Assembly: GCA_019240115.1 (NCBI GenBank)
Contig: JAFAYV010000071.1
Location: 1 to 64,000, forward strand
Length of the DNA stretch: 64,000 nucleotides
Source: Solirubrobacterales bacterium
Lineage (GTDB): Bacteria > Actinomycetota > Thermoleophilia > Solirubrobacterales > Solirubrobacteraceae
Direction of reading: 5' to 3'
Of this stretch, positions 51,844-60,333 are shown piece after piece (position 1 is the first letter of the stretch; every line of letters starts with the position of its first letter). The position numbers and the translations under genes were made by a program. The notes below the pieces were generated by a model. The model ran no database searches. It was given only the letters and a program-made list of their open reading frames with translations, and had not been told where the DNA came from.

Positions 51844-52123
51844 GGATCACCTCCGAGGCCTGCAGCCGGGCCAGCGCGCGCAGCATCGCGGGTCGCTGTT
51901 GGGCGGTGACGCCGTGCGCGTGCAGCGCCGCGTCGGCCGAGGGATGAGCGCCGATGTCCTGCACGATCGCCGTCAGCTGCGGCGACTTCAAGAACGTCAG
52001 CTTGCGGTTGCCGTAGTGATAGAGCAGCGCGCCGAACCGCTCGTGGCGCAGCGCCAGATCGCGATGCAGCGCGTACGGGGAGCCGGCGTCGAAGGCCGGG
52101 GGCGACGTCTCGCTAATAGACAC
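51833..52123 (-). CDS. mftB: Mycofactocin precursor-binding protein MftB
   Basis: The 96-residue PqqD-like chaperone (RRE fold) delivers MftA to MftC. The pattern SPYALHRDLALRHERFGALLYHYGNRKLTFLKSPQL is diagnostic of MftB. Its GTG at 52123 overlaps the mftA stop region by 11 bp, and its 3' end overlaps mftC by 11 bp. A longer open frame upstream is unconserved and is not used. Confidence 0.94.
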   Translation of the reverse strand: MSISETSPPAFDAGSPYALHRDLALRHERFGALLYHYGNRKLTFLKSPQLTAIVQDIGAHPSADAALHAHGVTAQQRPAMLRALARLQASEVIHVR

Positions 52124-52259
52124 CGCACATGCCGTCGATCGAGACCTCCTCGACGAGCAGCTCGTCGGCGATGACGTCGTCGTCGCCGGGCGCCGGGGTC
52201 GCGGCCACGGGCTCGGGCTCGGCGGGCGCCTCGGTCTGCGAGGTCTGCGGCTCGGACAC
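52113..52259 (-). CDS. mftA: Mycofactocin precursor peptide MftA
   Basis: The 48-residue peptide starts at GTG 52259, six bases after GGAGAGGAG, and ends with the hallmark core IDGMCGVY. The acidic leader includes DDDVIADELLVEEVS, the MftB-binding region. The final Val-Tyr is the part converted to mycofactocin. The gene was too short to be obvious but is unmistakable by its C-terminus and its place before mftB. Confidence 0.97.
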   Translation of the reverse strand: MSEPQTSQTEAPAEPEPVAATPAPGDDDVIADELLVEEVSIDGMCGVY

Positions 52260-52420
52260 GTCGTCTCCTCTCCGTCGGGTGCGGAGCGGAAAGCTAGCTC
52301 ATACGGCGCGCCCCGGCAACAATCGCGCGCTACCCCCTGGCTACTGCGCGGGCGCCTGCACAATCGGCTCTCGTAGGCTGTCAGACGCACGTTCCTGTCA
52401 CCCGAGGAGAGGGAAAGTCG

Positions 52421-53686
52421 ATGGAAGCAGAACGCCTCTGGGAATTTCCGATCAAGGAGTTCCACAACGTCCCGCGCGGCCTGCTCGGCCCGGGCGCTTA
52501 CGAGCTCGTCGGCGTCGAAGCCAAGAACCTCGGCTTCAAGAAGTCGCTGCTGATGACCTCGGGCCTGCGCGGCACCGGAATCATCGATGACATCGTCGGC
52601 AAGGTGAAGCACGCCGGCGTCGACGTCGCCGTCTTTGACAAGGTGGAGTCCAACCCCAAGGACTACAACGTCATGGACGCCCACCAGATGTACGTCGACG
52701 AGACATGTGACTCGTTCATCTCGGTCGGCGGCGGCTCAACCCACGATGCGTGCAAGGGCGCGCGCATCGTCGCCGCCCACGACGGGCGCAACATCAACGA
52801 GTTCGAGGGCTTCAACAAGTCCGAGAATCCGATCAACCCGCCGCACATCGCGATCTCCACCACGGCCGGCACCGGCTCGGAGACGAGTTGGGCGTACGTG
52901 ATCACCGACACCTCGGACAAGGACAGCCCGCACAAGTACGTCGGCTTCGACGACCGCTGCATCGCGTCGCTGGCGATCTGCGACCCCGTCATGTACTACG
53001 ACCTGCCCCAGGACTACACCGCGCAGTGCGGCTTCGACGTGCTGGCGCACGCCTCGGAGCCCTACGTCTCGCGGCTGGACTTCGCGCCCAGCCTCGGACA
53101 GGCCCTGTGGGCGATCCAGCTCACGGCCAAGCACCTGCGCACGGCGTACGCCGAGCCCAAGAGCTACGACGCGCGCATGGGCATGATGTACGCGCAGTAC
53201 ATCGCCGCGCAGGCGTTCAATTCCGGTGGCCTGGGGATCATCCACTCGATCTCGCACGCCGTCTCGGCGTTCTACGACACCCACCACGGCCTCAACAACG
53301 CGGTTGCCCTGCCCCGCGTGTGGGAGTACAACCTCCCCTCGCGCTACGAGCGCTTCGCCGACATCGCCGTCGCCATGGGCGTGGAGCGCAACGGCAAGAC
53401 GACCGTGCAGATGGCCGAGGCAGCGCTCGAGGCGGCGATCCAGCTGCTCAAGGACGTCAACATCACGGAGAACTTCACCTCCGTCAAGAAGGACACGTAC
53501 TCCAAGAACCGCATGGACACCGGCGTCTACGAGGGCAAGGGCGCCGAGATCAAGGGCGACGCCGACGACATCCACCGCGTCGCGGTGCACATCATGGGTG
53601 ACGCCTGCACGCCGGGCAACCCGCGCGAGTGCACGGTGCAGTCGCTGACGCCCGTCGTCAAGGAGACGATGGTCGGCACCCTCTAG
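52421..53686 (+). CDS. NDMA-dependent methanol/alcohol dehydrogenase (Mno/Mdo type)
   Basis: The 421-residue group III iron-type alcohol dehydrogenase shows GGGSTHDACKGARIVAAH for nucleotide binding and the metal-ligand segments FDVLAHASEPY and IIHSISHAVSAFYDTHHGLNNAVALP. Overall it matches actinobacterial NDMA-dependent methanol dehydrogenases, which hold NAD(P) tightly and need an external acceptor, now known to be mycofactocin. It is divergent from mftA (161-bp gap), consistent with MFT use. ATG 52421 follows GGAGAGGGA. Confidence 0.92.
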   Translation: MEAERLWEFPIKEFHNVPRGLLGPGAYELVGVEAKNLGFKKSLLMTSGLRGTGIIDDIVGKVKHAGVDVAVFDKVESNPKDYNVMDAHQMYVDETCDSFISVGGGSTHDACKGARIVAAHDGRNINEFEGFNKSENPINPPHIAISTTAGTGSETSWAYVITDTSDKDSPHKYVGFDDRCIASLAICDPVMYYDLPQDYTAQCGFDVLAHASEPYVSRLDFAPSLGQALWAIQLTAKHLRTAYAEPKSYDARMGMMYAQYIAAQAFNSGGLGIIHSISHAVSAFYDTHHGLNNAVALPRVWEYNLPSRYERFADIAVAMGVERNGKTTVQMAEAALEAAIQLLKDVNITENFTSVKKDTYSKNRMDTGVYEGKGAEIKGDADDIHRVAVHIMGDACTPGNPRECTVQSLTPVVKETMVGTL

Positions 53687-53732
53687 CCTGTCGATCAATC
53701 GAAACCGCCGACCGCAATCGCCGAGGCCCTTT

Positions 53733-54842
53733 GTGACCACCGAACCCCAGATGAGCGCGACGTTTGAGGACGTCTCCGACGTCGTGCAGCGCTTCCGCGA
53801 CCACGACTACGTCATGCCCGACAAGGTCGGGACGGTCGTGTACCTGGCCGCGGAGCTGGGCAAGCCCGTGCTCGTGGAGGGCCCGGCCGGCGTCGGCAAG
53901 ACCGAGCTGGCCAAGACGCTGGCCGCCGTCACCGGGCGGCGGCTGGTGCGCCTGCAGTGCTACGAGGGCCAGGATGACACCAAGGCCCTGTACGAATGGG
54001 ACTACGGCAAGCAGCTGCTCTACACGCAGTTGCTGCGCGAGCAGATCGACAGCCTCATGGAGGGCACCACCGGGCTCGCCGACGCCGCCTCGCGGTTGCG
54101 CGACCACGAGGACGTGTTCTTCTCCGAGCACTTCCTGCTCGAGCGGCCGCTGCTCGAGGCGATCCGCTCGCCGGAGCCGACGGTGCTGCTCATCGACGAG
54201 ATCGACCGCTCCGACGAGCACCTCGAGGCGCTCATGCTCGAGGTGCTCGCCGAGTACCAGGTGACGGTCCCCGAGCTCGGGACGCTCGTGTCGCGCTCGA
54301 GCCCGCTCGTCGTCATCACCTCCAACGCCACCCGCGACGTCTCGGAGGCGCTCAAGCGCCGGTGCCTGCACCTGTCGCTGACCTATCCGACCGCGGAGCG
54401 CGAGATGGAGATCCTCCAGCTGCGGATCCCCGGCATCGCCGAGGACCTTCTGGGTCAGGTCGTCGAGGTCGTGCGCGGGATGCGCGACCTCGATCTGCGC
54501 AAGGCGCCGAGCATTTCCGAGGCGCTCGACTGGGCGCGGGCGCTGACCCTGCTGAACGTCGCCAGCCTTGACCGTGCGACGGTCGAGGAGACGATCACGC
54601 TGCTGATCAAGTACGACCGCGACGTCGAGCGCGTCCAGGGCGAGATCCCGCGACTGCTCGGCCGGGCGGGGATCGACGTGGCACTGGAGCAGCAGGTGCA
54701 CAACCACGGTGACGGGCACGGCCATGACCACGACCAGCCGCACTCCCACTCCCGCGCCCAGGGCGCGCACCACCACCACGAGCACGACGACATGCGGACC
54801 GATTCGAAGGGCTACTTCGGCTCGGTGCGCGGCGACCACTAG
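53733..54842 (+). CDS. MoxR-family AAA+ ATPase with His-rich C-terminus
   Basis: The 369-residue protein has Walker A GPAGVGKTELAKTL, Walker B VLLIDEIDRSDEHLEALML and sensor-1 VVITSNATRDVSEALKRR, as in MoxR/CoxD-type chaperone ATPases. Residues about 323-353 are extremely His-rich (HNHGDGHGHDHD, HSHS, HHHHEHDD), a probable metal-binding tail. It precedes a VWA gene by 6 bp. MoxR/VWA pairs activate or load metal into enzymes; here the likely client is the adjacent dehydrogenase. Confidence 0.9.
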   Translation: MTTEPQMSATFEDVSDVVQRFRDHDYVMPDKVGTVVYLAAELGKPVLVEGPAGVGKTELAKTLAAVTGRRLVRLQCYEGQDDTKALYEWDYGKQLLYTQLLREQIDSLMEGTTGLADAASRLRDHEDVFFSEHFLLERPLLEAIRSPEPTVLLIDEIDRSDEHLEALMLEVLAEYQVTVPELGTLVSRSSPLVVITSNATRDVSEALKRRCLHLSLTYPTAEREMEILQLRIPGIAEDLLGQVVEVVRGMRDLDLRKAPSISEALDWARALTLLNVASLDRATVEETITLLIKYDRDVERVQGEIPRLLGRAGIDVALEQQVHNHGDGHGHDHDQPHSHSRAQGAHHHHEHDDMRTDSKGYFGSVRGDH

Positions 54843-54848
54843 CGCTCC

Positions 54849-56354
54849 GTGGAGGCGCCGGTCGTTCGCTTCGCGGGGCTGCTGCGCAACCGCGGGGTGC
54901 GCATCTCCCCCGCCGAGACGCTCGACGCGCTGCGCGCGATCCGCGCGGTGCGCCTGTCAAGCCGCGCCGCCGTCCGCGAATCGCTCCGCGCCACGCTGAT
55001 CAAGGAGGCGCGCGACGAGCGGCTGTTCGACGAGCTGTTCGAGGAGTTCTTCTCGCCGTGGCTGGCGACCGAGGGCAACTGCCGCGGTCATGGACACGCC
55101 CACGACCACGACGAGCCCGACGCCGCCGGGGTTCCCACCGACATCAAGATCTCCGAGCAGCCCCCGGACTTCGACGACCCCAGCCACTCGCACGGCGCGC
55201 CCGAAGACGTCGCCAAGTACTTCGACGACGACCAGCTCGCGACCGCCAAGCGGATGCACAAGGAGGGCAACCGGATCGACCTCGCGGGCCTGTCGAGCGA
55301 GCTGATGCTCGGCGAGACCGACGCGCTCGACGAGAGCGTCGAGCGCCTGCGCCACGTGCTGCACCTGCGCCGCCTCTCCAACCCCGGCGCGCCGGGCGAC
55401 TTCGCCTTTGACGCGGGCGAGGTCGTCGACGCCGACCTGTCGGTCGGCTCCGTCGACCACCTGCCGCCGCTGCCGGGCTCAGAGAAACTCGACCCCGACG
55501 AGCTCGCGGCGCTGCGCGAGCGCGTCGACGGGGCGATCGCCAACCTGCCCGAGCTCCTCAAGGGCTACCTCGAGCGGCTGATGGAGCTCGAGCAGCCCCC
55601 GCCCAAGCCGACAGAGCTGAACCCCGCGTATCGGATGGCCTTTGACGAGGATGAGCGGCGGCGGATGGATGCGCTGCTGCGCCGGCTCGGCCGTCAGCTG
55701 CGCGGCGCCCAATCCCAGCACCGCAAGCGCGCCGCGCGCGGCCGGCTGAACGCGTCGCGCACGATGCGGCGCAACATGCGCTACGGCGGGCTGCCGTTCG
55801 ACCCGGTCATGGCCGCCAAGCGCGAGGACAAGCCGCGGCTCGTGCTGCTCGTCGACGTGTCGCTGTCAGTGCGCAACACCGCCCGCTTCACCCTGCATCT
55901 CGTGTACGGGCTGCAGTCGCTGTTCTCGCAGGTGCGCACGTTCGCCTTCGTCGCCGACCTCGTGGAGGTGACCCCGTACCTCAGCACCTCCGAGCTCGAC
56001 GAGTCGCTCGGCAAGGTGTTCGGCGGCGAGGTGCTCGACGTCGACGCGAACTCCAACTACGGACGCGCGCTCGAGCAGTTTCACTCCGAGTACCTGAGCG
56101 CGATCAACCGGCGCACGACGGTACTCGTGCTCGGCGACGGCCGCGGCAACCGCAACCCGCCGAACTTCTGGGCGCTCGACGACATCACGCGGCGGGCCAA
56201 GCAGACGATCTGGCTGACCCCCGAGCCCGAGAAGTACTGGCACCTCGGCGCCTCGGACATGGACGGCTACGCCGAGCTGTGTGACCGGGTCGAGCTCGTG
56301 CGCGACCTCGACCAGCTCGAGGCGGTCGCCGGCGACATCCTGAAGCCGGTCTGA
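54849..56354 (+). CDS. VWA-domain protein (CoxE-like) with His/Asp-rich segment
   Basis: The 501-residue protein has an N-terminal helical part, a His/Asp-rich insert at about residues 77-118 (CRGHGHAHDHDEPD, SHSHGAP) and a C-terminal VWA domain with the MIDAS motif LLVDVSLSVRNTARFTLHLV and VLGDGRGNRNPPNFWALDD. This is the CoxE/DUF58-like partner of MoxR ATPases. GTG 54849 follows the moxR stop by 6 bp. The shared His-rich feature supports joint metal handling. Confidence 0.9.
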   Translation: MEAPVVRFAGLLRNRGVRISPAETLDALRAIRAVRLSSRAAVRESLRATLIKEARDERLFDELFEEFFSPWLATEGNCRGHGHAHDHDEPDAAGVPTDIKISEQPPDFDDPSHSHGAPEDVAKYFDDDQLATAKRMHKEGNRIDLAGLSSELMLGETDALDESVERLRHVLHLRRLSNPGAPGDFAFDAGEVVDADLSVGSVDHLPPLPGSEKLDPDELAALRERVDGAIANLPELLKGYLERLMELEQPPPKPTELNPAYRMAFDEDERRRMDALLRRLGRQLRGAQSQHRKRAARGRLNASRTMRRNMRYGGLPFDPVMAAKREDKPRLVLLVDVSLSVRNTARFTLHLVYGLQSLFSQVRTFAFVADLVEVTPYLSTSELDESLGKVFGGEVLDVDANSNYGRALEQFHSEYLSAINRRTTVLVLGDGRGNRNPPNFWALDDITRRAKQTIWLTPEPEKYWHLGASDMDGYAELCDRVELVRDLDQLEAVAGDILKPV

Positions 56355-56369
56355 TCGGACGAGGCACTG

Positions 56370-57464
56370 GTGCGCTGGGCGCGGCGCGGCGGGGGGCTGA
56401 CCGTCGCCTGGGAGGCGGCCAACCCGGGGCTGTCGGGCGCCGTGGACGGCGCGGTTCGCACGCCGACGTTCACTGTCGCGCCCGGCGTGCTCGTGCACCG
56501 CCTGTGCGCCGGCGAGGTCGACAACGACCTCGGCGACCGAGTCGCGGCCGAGCTCGTGCGCCCGGGGCTGGTCGACGACTTCGAGACGGCGTTCGCGGGC
56601 GTGGTCACGTGCACGGCCGCCGACCCCTGGGACGCATGGGAGGGCTTCTACGCTCGGACGCTCGCCCGCCTCGGCGCGGCTGGCGGGTCGGGGGCGGACG
56701 GCGCGTCGGGGACGATCGCGACGTTTGCGACGATCTACGCCCACGCGCTGTCGCTCGTGCGCGGCGACTCGCTGCTGGACGCCGGCAGCTGCTTCGGCTT
56801 TCACTGCCTGCTCGCGGCCGCCCGGGGGCTGGACGTGCACGGCACCGATGTGTGCGCGGGAACGGTGGCGCTCGCGGGTGCGATGGCGGCGCGCCGCGGC
56901 TGCTCGGATCGGCTGCGGTTCAGCCGCGCGGACGTGCGTCGCGGTCTGCCGGGCATCGCCGACACCGTCTGCGCGCTGCACCTGCTCGAGCACCTCGCCG
57001 GCCACGAGGTCGGCGCCGCGCTGCAGGTCCTGTGCGCGTCGGCCCGGCGCCGGGTCGTCGTCGCCGTCCCCCTCGAGGCCGCCCCCGATCCCGTCTACGG
57101 TCATCGCACCGCGTTCGACGTGGTGGCGCTGCGCGCCCTCGCCCGCTCGGTGAGCGGCTGGCACGCCGACGTGCACGAGCGTCACGGCGGCTGGATCGTG
57201 CTCGACCGCGTGTCCGCGACCGCGACCGCCTCCGCGAGGGCCGGCGCGGCCGGGACGGTCGGTTCAGGCGGGAACGGGCTCGGGATGGCGCGCGAGCCGC
57301 ATGCGCAGGCGCGCGCGCTGGCGGACGACGCTCGCGCTCTGCGCGCCCGGGAGCAGGATGCCGTCGCGCTCGCCGACCCCGTCGAGGAAGTCGGTCTCGA
57401 GATCGGCGAGCAGGCGGTAGGGGCGGGTGGCGATGAGCCCCACGAGCTGTCGGCGCAGTCGTGA
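56370..57464 (+). CDS. SAM-dependent methyltransferase, MftM candidate
   Basis: The protein (364 residues as an open frame) has motif I DSLLDAGSCFGFHCLLAAARG, motif II VHGTDVCAGTVALAGAM, ADVRRGLPG and VCALHLLEHLAGHEVGAAL. Its place in the MFT locus suggests MftM, which methylates the mycofactocin oligoglucoside; family membership is from context and pattern. Conserved sequence ends near residue 280 (GGWIVLDRV). The last 67 codons (57264-57464) run antisense over the convergent regulator and are probably not conserved. Confidence 0.72.
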   Translation: MRWARRGGGLTVAWEAANPGLSGAVDGAVRTPTFTVAPGVLVHRLCAGEVDNDLGDRVAAELVRPGLVDDFETAFAGVVTCTAADPWDAWEGFYARTLARLGAAGGSGADGASGTIATFATIYAHALSLVRGDSLLDAGSCFGFHCLLAAARGLDVHGTDVCAGTVALAGAMAARRGCSDRLRFSRADVRRGLPGIADTVCALHLLEHLAGHEVGAALQVLCASARRRVVVAVPLEAAPDPVYGHRTAFDVVALRALARSVSGWHADVHERHGGWIVLDRVSATATASARAGAAGTVGSGGNGLGMAREPHAQARALADDARALRAREQDAVALADPVEEVGLEIGEQAVGAGGDEPHELSAQS

Positions 57465-58469
57465 GACCTCGGCGCGGACGCTCATCAGCTTCGTCGGATC
57501 GTCGAACAGCTCGACCGCGAGCTCGCGCGCGCTCAGCCCGTCGGGGTGCAGCGCCATCAGCACGAGCATCTCGGAGTGGCGCGGCGAGAGGCGGATCGTC
57601 ATTCCGTCGACGGTGACCTTGGCGCGGGGGTCACCGAGCGCTTCGACGTACACCCGCCGGCGGCCCGGGCCGCTCGCGCGACCCTCGACGACGATCCCGG
57701 CGCCGCCCTCGAGAGGATCGGCGACGAGCGCCTCGTCGGAGCCCGACGCAAGCCACATCCCCTCGCCGGCGGACACGAGCGGGCCGGTCAGCCACCCCGG
57801 AGGGCTGCACGCGAGCACGCGGCCGACCCGGTCGACGAGCGCCACGCGCGTCTGACCCCAGCGCGCCGCGCGCTCGTAGAACTCGGCGCGCAGCGTCGCG
57901 TTGCGCTGCTCGAGCTCGCCCCGGAGCACGCTTTCGACCGCGTCGGCGGCGGCCGAGACGAGCGCCAGCGAGGTCGGGTGGGCGGCCCGAATGCCGCTCG
58001 AGACGTCGATGACGCCGAGCACCTCGCCGGTCTCGGGGTCATGGATCGGCGCGCCCGAGCAACTCCAGGCGCGGATCTTCAGGTTGTAGTGCTCGGCGGA
58101 GAAGATCTGCACCGGGTGGTCGAGGGCGAGCGCGGTGCCGACGCCGTTGGTGCCCACGATCTCCTCGCGCCAGACGTGACCCGGGCAGAACGAGATCGAT
58201 TCCGAGGCGACGAGCACCTGGGGATGGCCGCTCGCCCAGATGATGCAGCCGTCGGCGTCGGCGATGACGACGATGTGCTGCGAGTCGTAGGCGAAGTCGC
58301 AGAGCAGCTTGTTGACCAGGGGCGCGAAGCGGTGCAGCGGATGGGTCGACCAGGCCTCCTGGGCCTCGCGCTTGTCGTGGAGCAGCGGGGACTCGTGATG
58401 CTCGGGGTCCACACCGGCGGCCTGCGCGCGCTCCCAGGAGGCGGACACGATCGAGCGGACTCCGGACAC
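57264..58469 (-). CDS. GAF-domain transcriptional regulator (AcoR-type sensor, non-Fis output)
   Basis: The 401-residue protein starts with the AcoR signature IVSASWERAQAAGVDPEHHE, then a GAF sensor (VVIADADGCIIWASG, GVGTALALDHPVQIFSAEHYN, GVIDVSSGIRAAHP). It lacks the sigma-54 AAA+ domain. The C-terminal 90 residues have LSPRHSEMLVLMALHPDGLSARELAVELFDD and VSRLRRQLVGLI, a winged-helix-like output. Such regulators accompany alcohol/aldehyde dehydrogenases in actinobacteria and probably activate this MFT locus. GTG 58469 is the only reasonable start. Confidence 0.85.
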   Translation of the reverse strand: MSGVRSIVSASWERAQAAGVDPEHHESPLLHDKREAQEAWSTHPLHRFAPLVNKLLCDFAYDSQHIVVIADADGCIIWASGHPQVLVASESISFCPGHVWREEIVGTNGVGTALALDHPVQIFSAEHYNLKIRAWSCSGAPIHDPETGEVLGVIDVSSGIRAAHPTSLALVSAAADAVESVLRGELEQRNATLRAEFYERAARWGQTRVALVDRVGRVLACSPPGWLTGPLVSAGEGMWLASGSDEALVADPLEGGAGIVVEGRASGPGRRRVYVEALGDPRAKVTVDGMTIRLSPRHSEMLVLMALHPDGLSARELAVELFDDPTKLMSVRAEVSRLRRQLVGLIATRPYRLLADLETDFLDGVGERDGILLPGAQSASVVRQRARLRMRLARHPEPVPA

Positions 58470-58641
58470 CTCGTCGCCCGCCAGCGCACGGTAGCGCGCC
58501 TTGACGAGCGCGCGGGCCAGAGCGACGGGGTCGACGCCCAGCTGAAGTCCTACCCATGGATGCTTTATGACCGCACCTCTGCCTCTGGGTGAGAGAGTAC
58601 CCGCCCGCGGTCGCCGGACGCGCGTGATTTCTGGGCGCCAC

Positions 58642-59685
58642 CTACGCGGAGAGCACCACCTTCAGCGCGTCGTGCTCGTCGGCGGCGCCGAACACGTCGT
58701 AGGCCTGCTCGATCTCCGACAGCGAGAAGTGGTGGGTGCCGAGCTTCTCGGCCTCGATCCGGCCGTCGCGGGCGAGCGCGAGCAGAGTCGGGATCGTCGA
58801 GCCGCTGACCAGGCCGGTGGTGATCGTGATGTTGCGGATCCACAGGTCCTCGAGGTGCAAGGTCGTTGGGGCGCCGTGGACGCCGATGTTGGCCACGGTG
58901 CCGCCCGGACGGACGATCCGCGTGCAGAGGTCGAACGTCTCGGGGACGCCGACCGCCTCGATGGCCACGTCAGCGCCCTCGCCGCCGGTGATCTCCATCA
59001 CCTCGCGCTCGGCATCATCGCCGCCGGCGACCGTGTGGGTGGCCCCGAAGCTCTCGGCGTGGCGCAGCCGCGACGGCGAGAGGTCGATCGCGATGATCCG
59101 ACCCGCGCCGGCGATCGCGGCGGTCATCATCGTGGCCAGGCCCACCGGGCCGGCGCCGACGACGGCGACCGCGTCGCCCGGCTTGACGCGCCCATTCTGC
59201 ACGCCGATCTCGTAGCCCGTGGGCAGGATGTCCGACAGGAACAGGACCTGCTCGTCGGTGACGCCGTCGGGGACCTGGTGCACCGAGGTCTCGGCGAATG
59301 GGACGCGCGCGTAGTCGGCCTGCAGGCCGTCGACGAGGTGGCCGAAGAGCCAGCCGAGCCCGCCACTCCCCTGGCAGTGCGCGGCCATGCCCCGCTTGCA
59401 CGGTCCGCAGCGCCCGCACGAGGTGATCGCGGGCACGAGCACCTTGTCGCCCTCGCTCAGGCCGGTGACCGCAGCCCCCGTCTGCACGACGGTGCCGACC
59501 GCCTCGTGGCCGAGCGTGCGGCCCTCGGTGACGGTGGGAACATCGCCGCGCAGGATGTGCAGGTCGGTGCCGCAGATCGTCGTCGTGTCGATCTTGACGA
59601 TGACGTCGGTGGGGTCCTCGATGCCCGGATCGTCCTTGGAGTCCCACGACCGCTTCCCGGGTCCGCCGAACACGAGCGCTTTCAT
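58642..59685 (-). CDS. Zinc-dependent alcohol dehydrogenase
   Basis: The 347-residue medium-chain dehydrogenase has the catalytic zinc region TTICGTDLHILRGDVP with LGHEAVGTV, structural zinc cysteines CGRCGPCKRGMAAHC, and the Rossmann motif VAVVGAGPVGLATMM. It oxidises or reduces small alcohols/aldehydes with NAD(P). ATG 59685 follows AGGAGGAGAG. It lies upstream of the GAF regulator on the same strand (172-bp gap) and may be its target. Confidence 0.9.
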   Translation of the reverse strand: MKALVFGGPGKRSWDSKDDPGIEDPTDVIVKIDTTTICGTDLHILRGDVPTVTEGRTLGHEAVGTVVQTGAAVTGLSEGDKVLVPAITSCGRCGPCKRGMAAHCQGSGGLGWLFGHLVDGLQADYARVPFAETSVHQVPDGVTDEQVLFLSDILPTGYEIGVQNGRVKPGDAVAVVGAGPVGLATMMTAAIAGAGRIIAIDLSPSRLRHAESFGATHTVAGGDDAEREVMEITGGEGADVAIEAVGVPETFDLCTRIVRPGGTVANIGVHGAPTTLHLEDLWIRNITITTGLVSGSTIPTLLALARDGRIEAEKLGTHHFSLSEIEQAYDVFGAADEHDALKVVLSA

Positions 59686-59744
59686 CTCTCTCCTCCTGGT
59701 GAGCCGTTGCCCCGACGCTATTGGTTCGTCCTCCCGCGCTCCTG

Positions 59745-59814
59745 TCTCAATGCGCGACAGGTCGTGTATCAGACAGTGAGGCCGGGGCACAGACCGGAAA
59801 GTTGCGCATTGTCC
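59745..59814. promoter_or_regulatory. Inverted pair of CAATGCGC boxes upstream of the zinc ADH
   Basis: TCTCAATGCGCGAC (59745-59758) and GTTGCGCATTGTCC (59801-59814) are inverted copies of an AATGCGC-centred box, 42 bp apart and 60-130 bp upstream of the ADH start. A CTGTC...GACAG symmetry surrounds the first. They are candidate sites for the nearby GAF regulator. Confidence 0.5.
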
Positions 59815-59931
59815 CGGCTCGATCCCGAATTTCGAGAAGCGGCCTCCATTTCGGGTTCGTACCGCCGGGAAACGGGTAACGGCGTCTCAATTGTCCGTTG
59901 TAAACGGGACAGAAATGGAAGGAAGAGGCAT

Positions 59932-60333
59932 ATGACTGAAGCCGATCGACCGATCGGGGATCTCTTGCGCGAGTTGTCGGAGCAGACGACGACGCTGGTG
60001 CGCCAAGAGCTCCAGCTGGCTCAGGCCGAGATGACCGAGAAGGGCAAGCGGGCCGGCATCGGCGTCGGCATGTTCGGTGGCGCCGCTGTCGTCGGGCTGT
60101 ACGCGCTGGGCGCGCTGATCGCAGCCGCCATCATCCTGCTGGGCACGGCGGTCGCTCCCTGGCTCGCGGCCGTGATCGTCGCCGCGGTCCTCGGGGTGAT
60201 CGCCGGGGTGCTGGCGCTGCGCGGCCGCTCGCAGGTGGCGAAGGCCACCCCGCCGGTACCCGAGCAGGCAACCGAGAGCGTGAAGGAGGATGTGGAATGG
60301 GCCAAGACCCGAGCCAACCAGGCCAGGAGCTAG
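59932..60333 (+). CDS. Phage_holin_3_6 (DUF1469) family membrane protein
   Basis: The 133-residue protein has an amphipathic N-terminus GDLLRELSEQTTTLVRQELQLAQAEMTEKGKRAG and two membrane helices (FGGAAVVGLYALGALIAAAIILL and AAVIVAAVLGVIAGVLAL). This is the chromosomal holin-like family found with DUF3618 and not a phage lysis gene. ATG 59932 follows GGAAGGAAGAGG. It overlaps the next gene by 37 bp and heads a five-gene envelope operon. Confidence 0.9.
   Translation: MTEADRPIGDLLRELSEQTTTLVRQELQLAQAEMTEKGKRAGIGVGMFGGAAVVGLYALGALIAAAIILLGTAVAPWLAAVIVAAVLGVIAGVLALRGRSQVAKATPPVPEQATESVKEDVEWAKTRANQARS

Noticed and set aside
51833-52684. A 283-codon version of mftB starting at 52684
   Set aside because: The upstream part covers the divergent dehydrogenase and mftA and has no similarity to MftB; the GTG at 52123 fits the family length.
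59932-60333. Phage holin as evidence of a prophage
   Set aside because: The family is a common chromosomal actinobacterial protein paired with DUF3618, and no phage structural or lysis genes are nearby.
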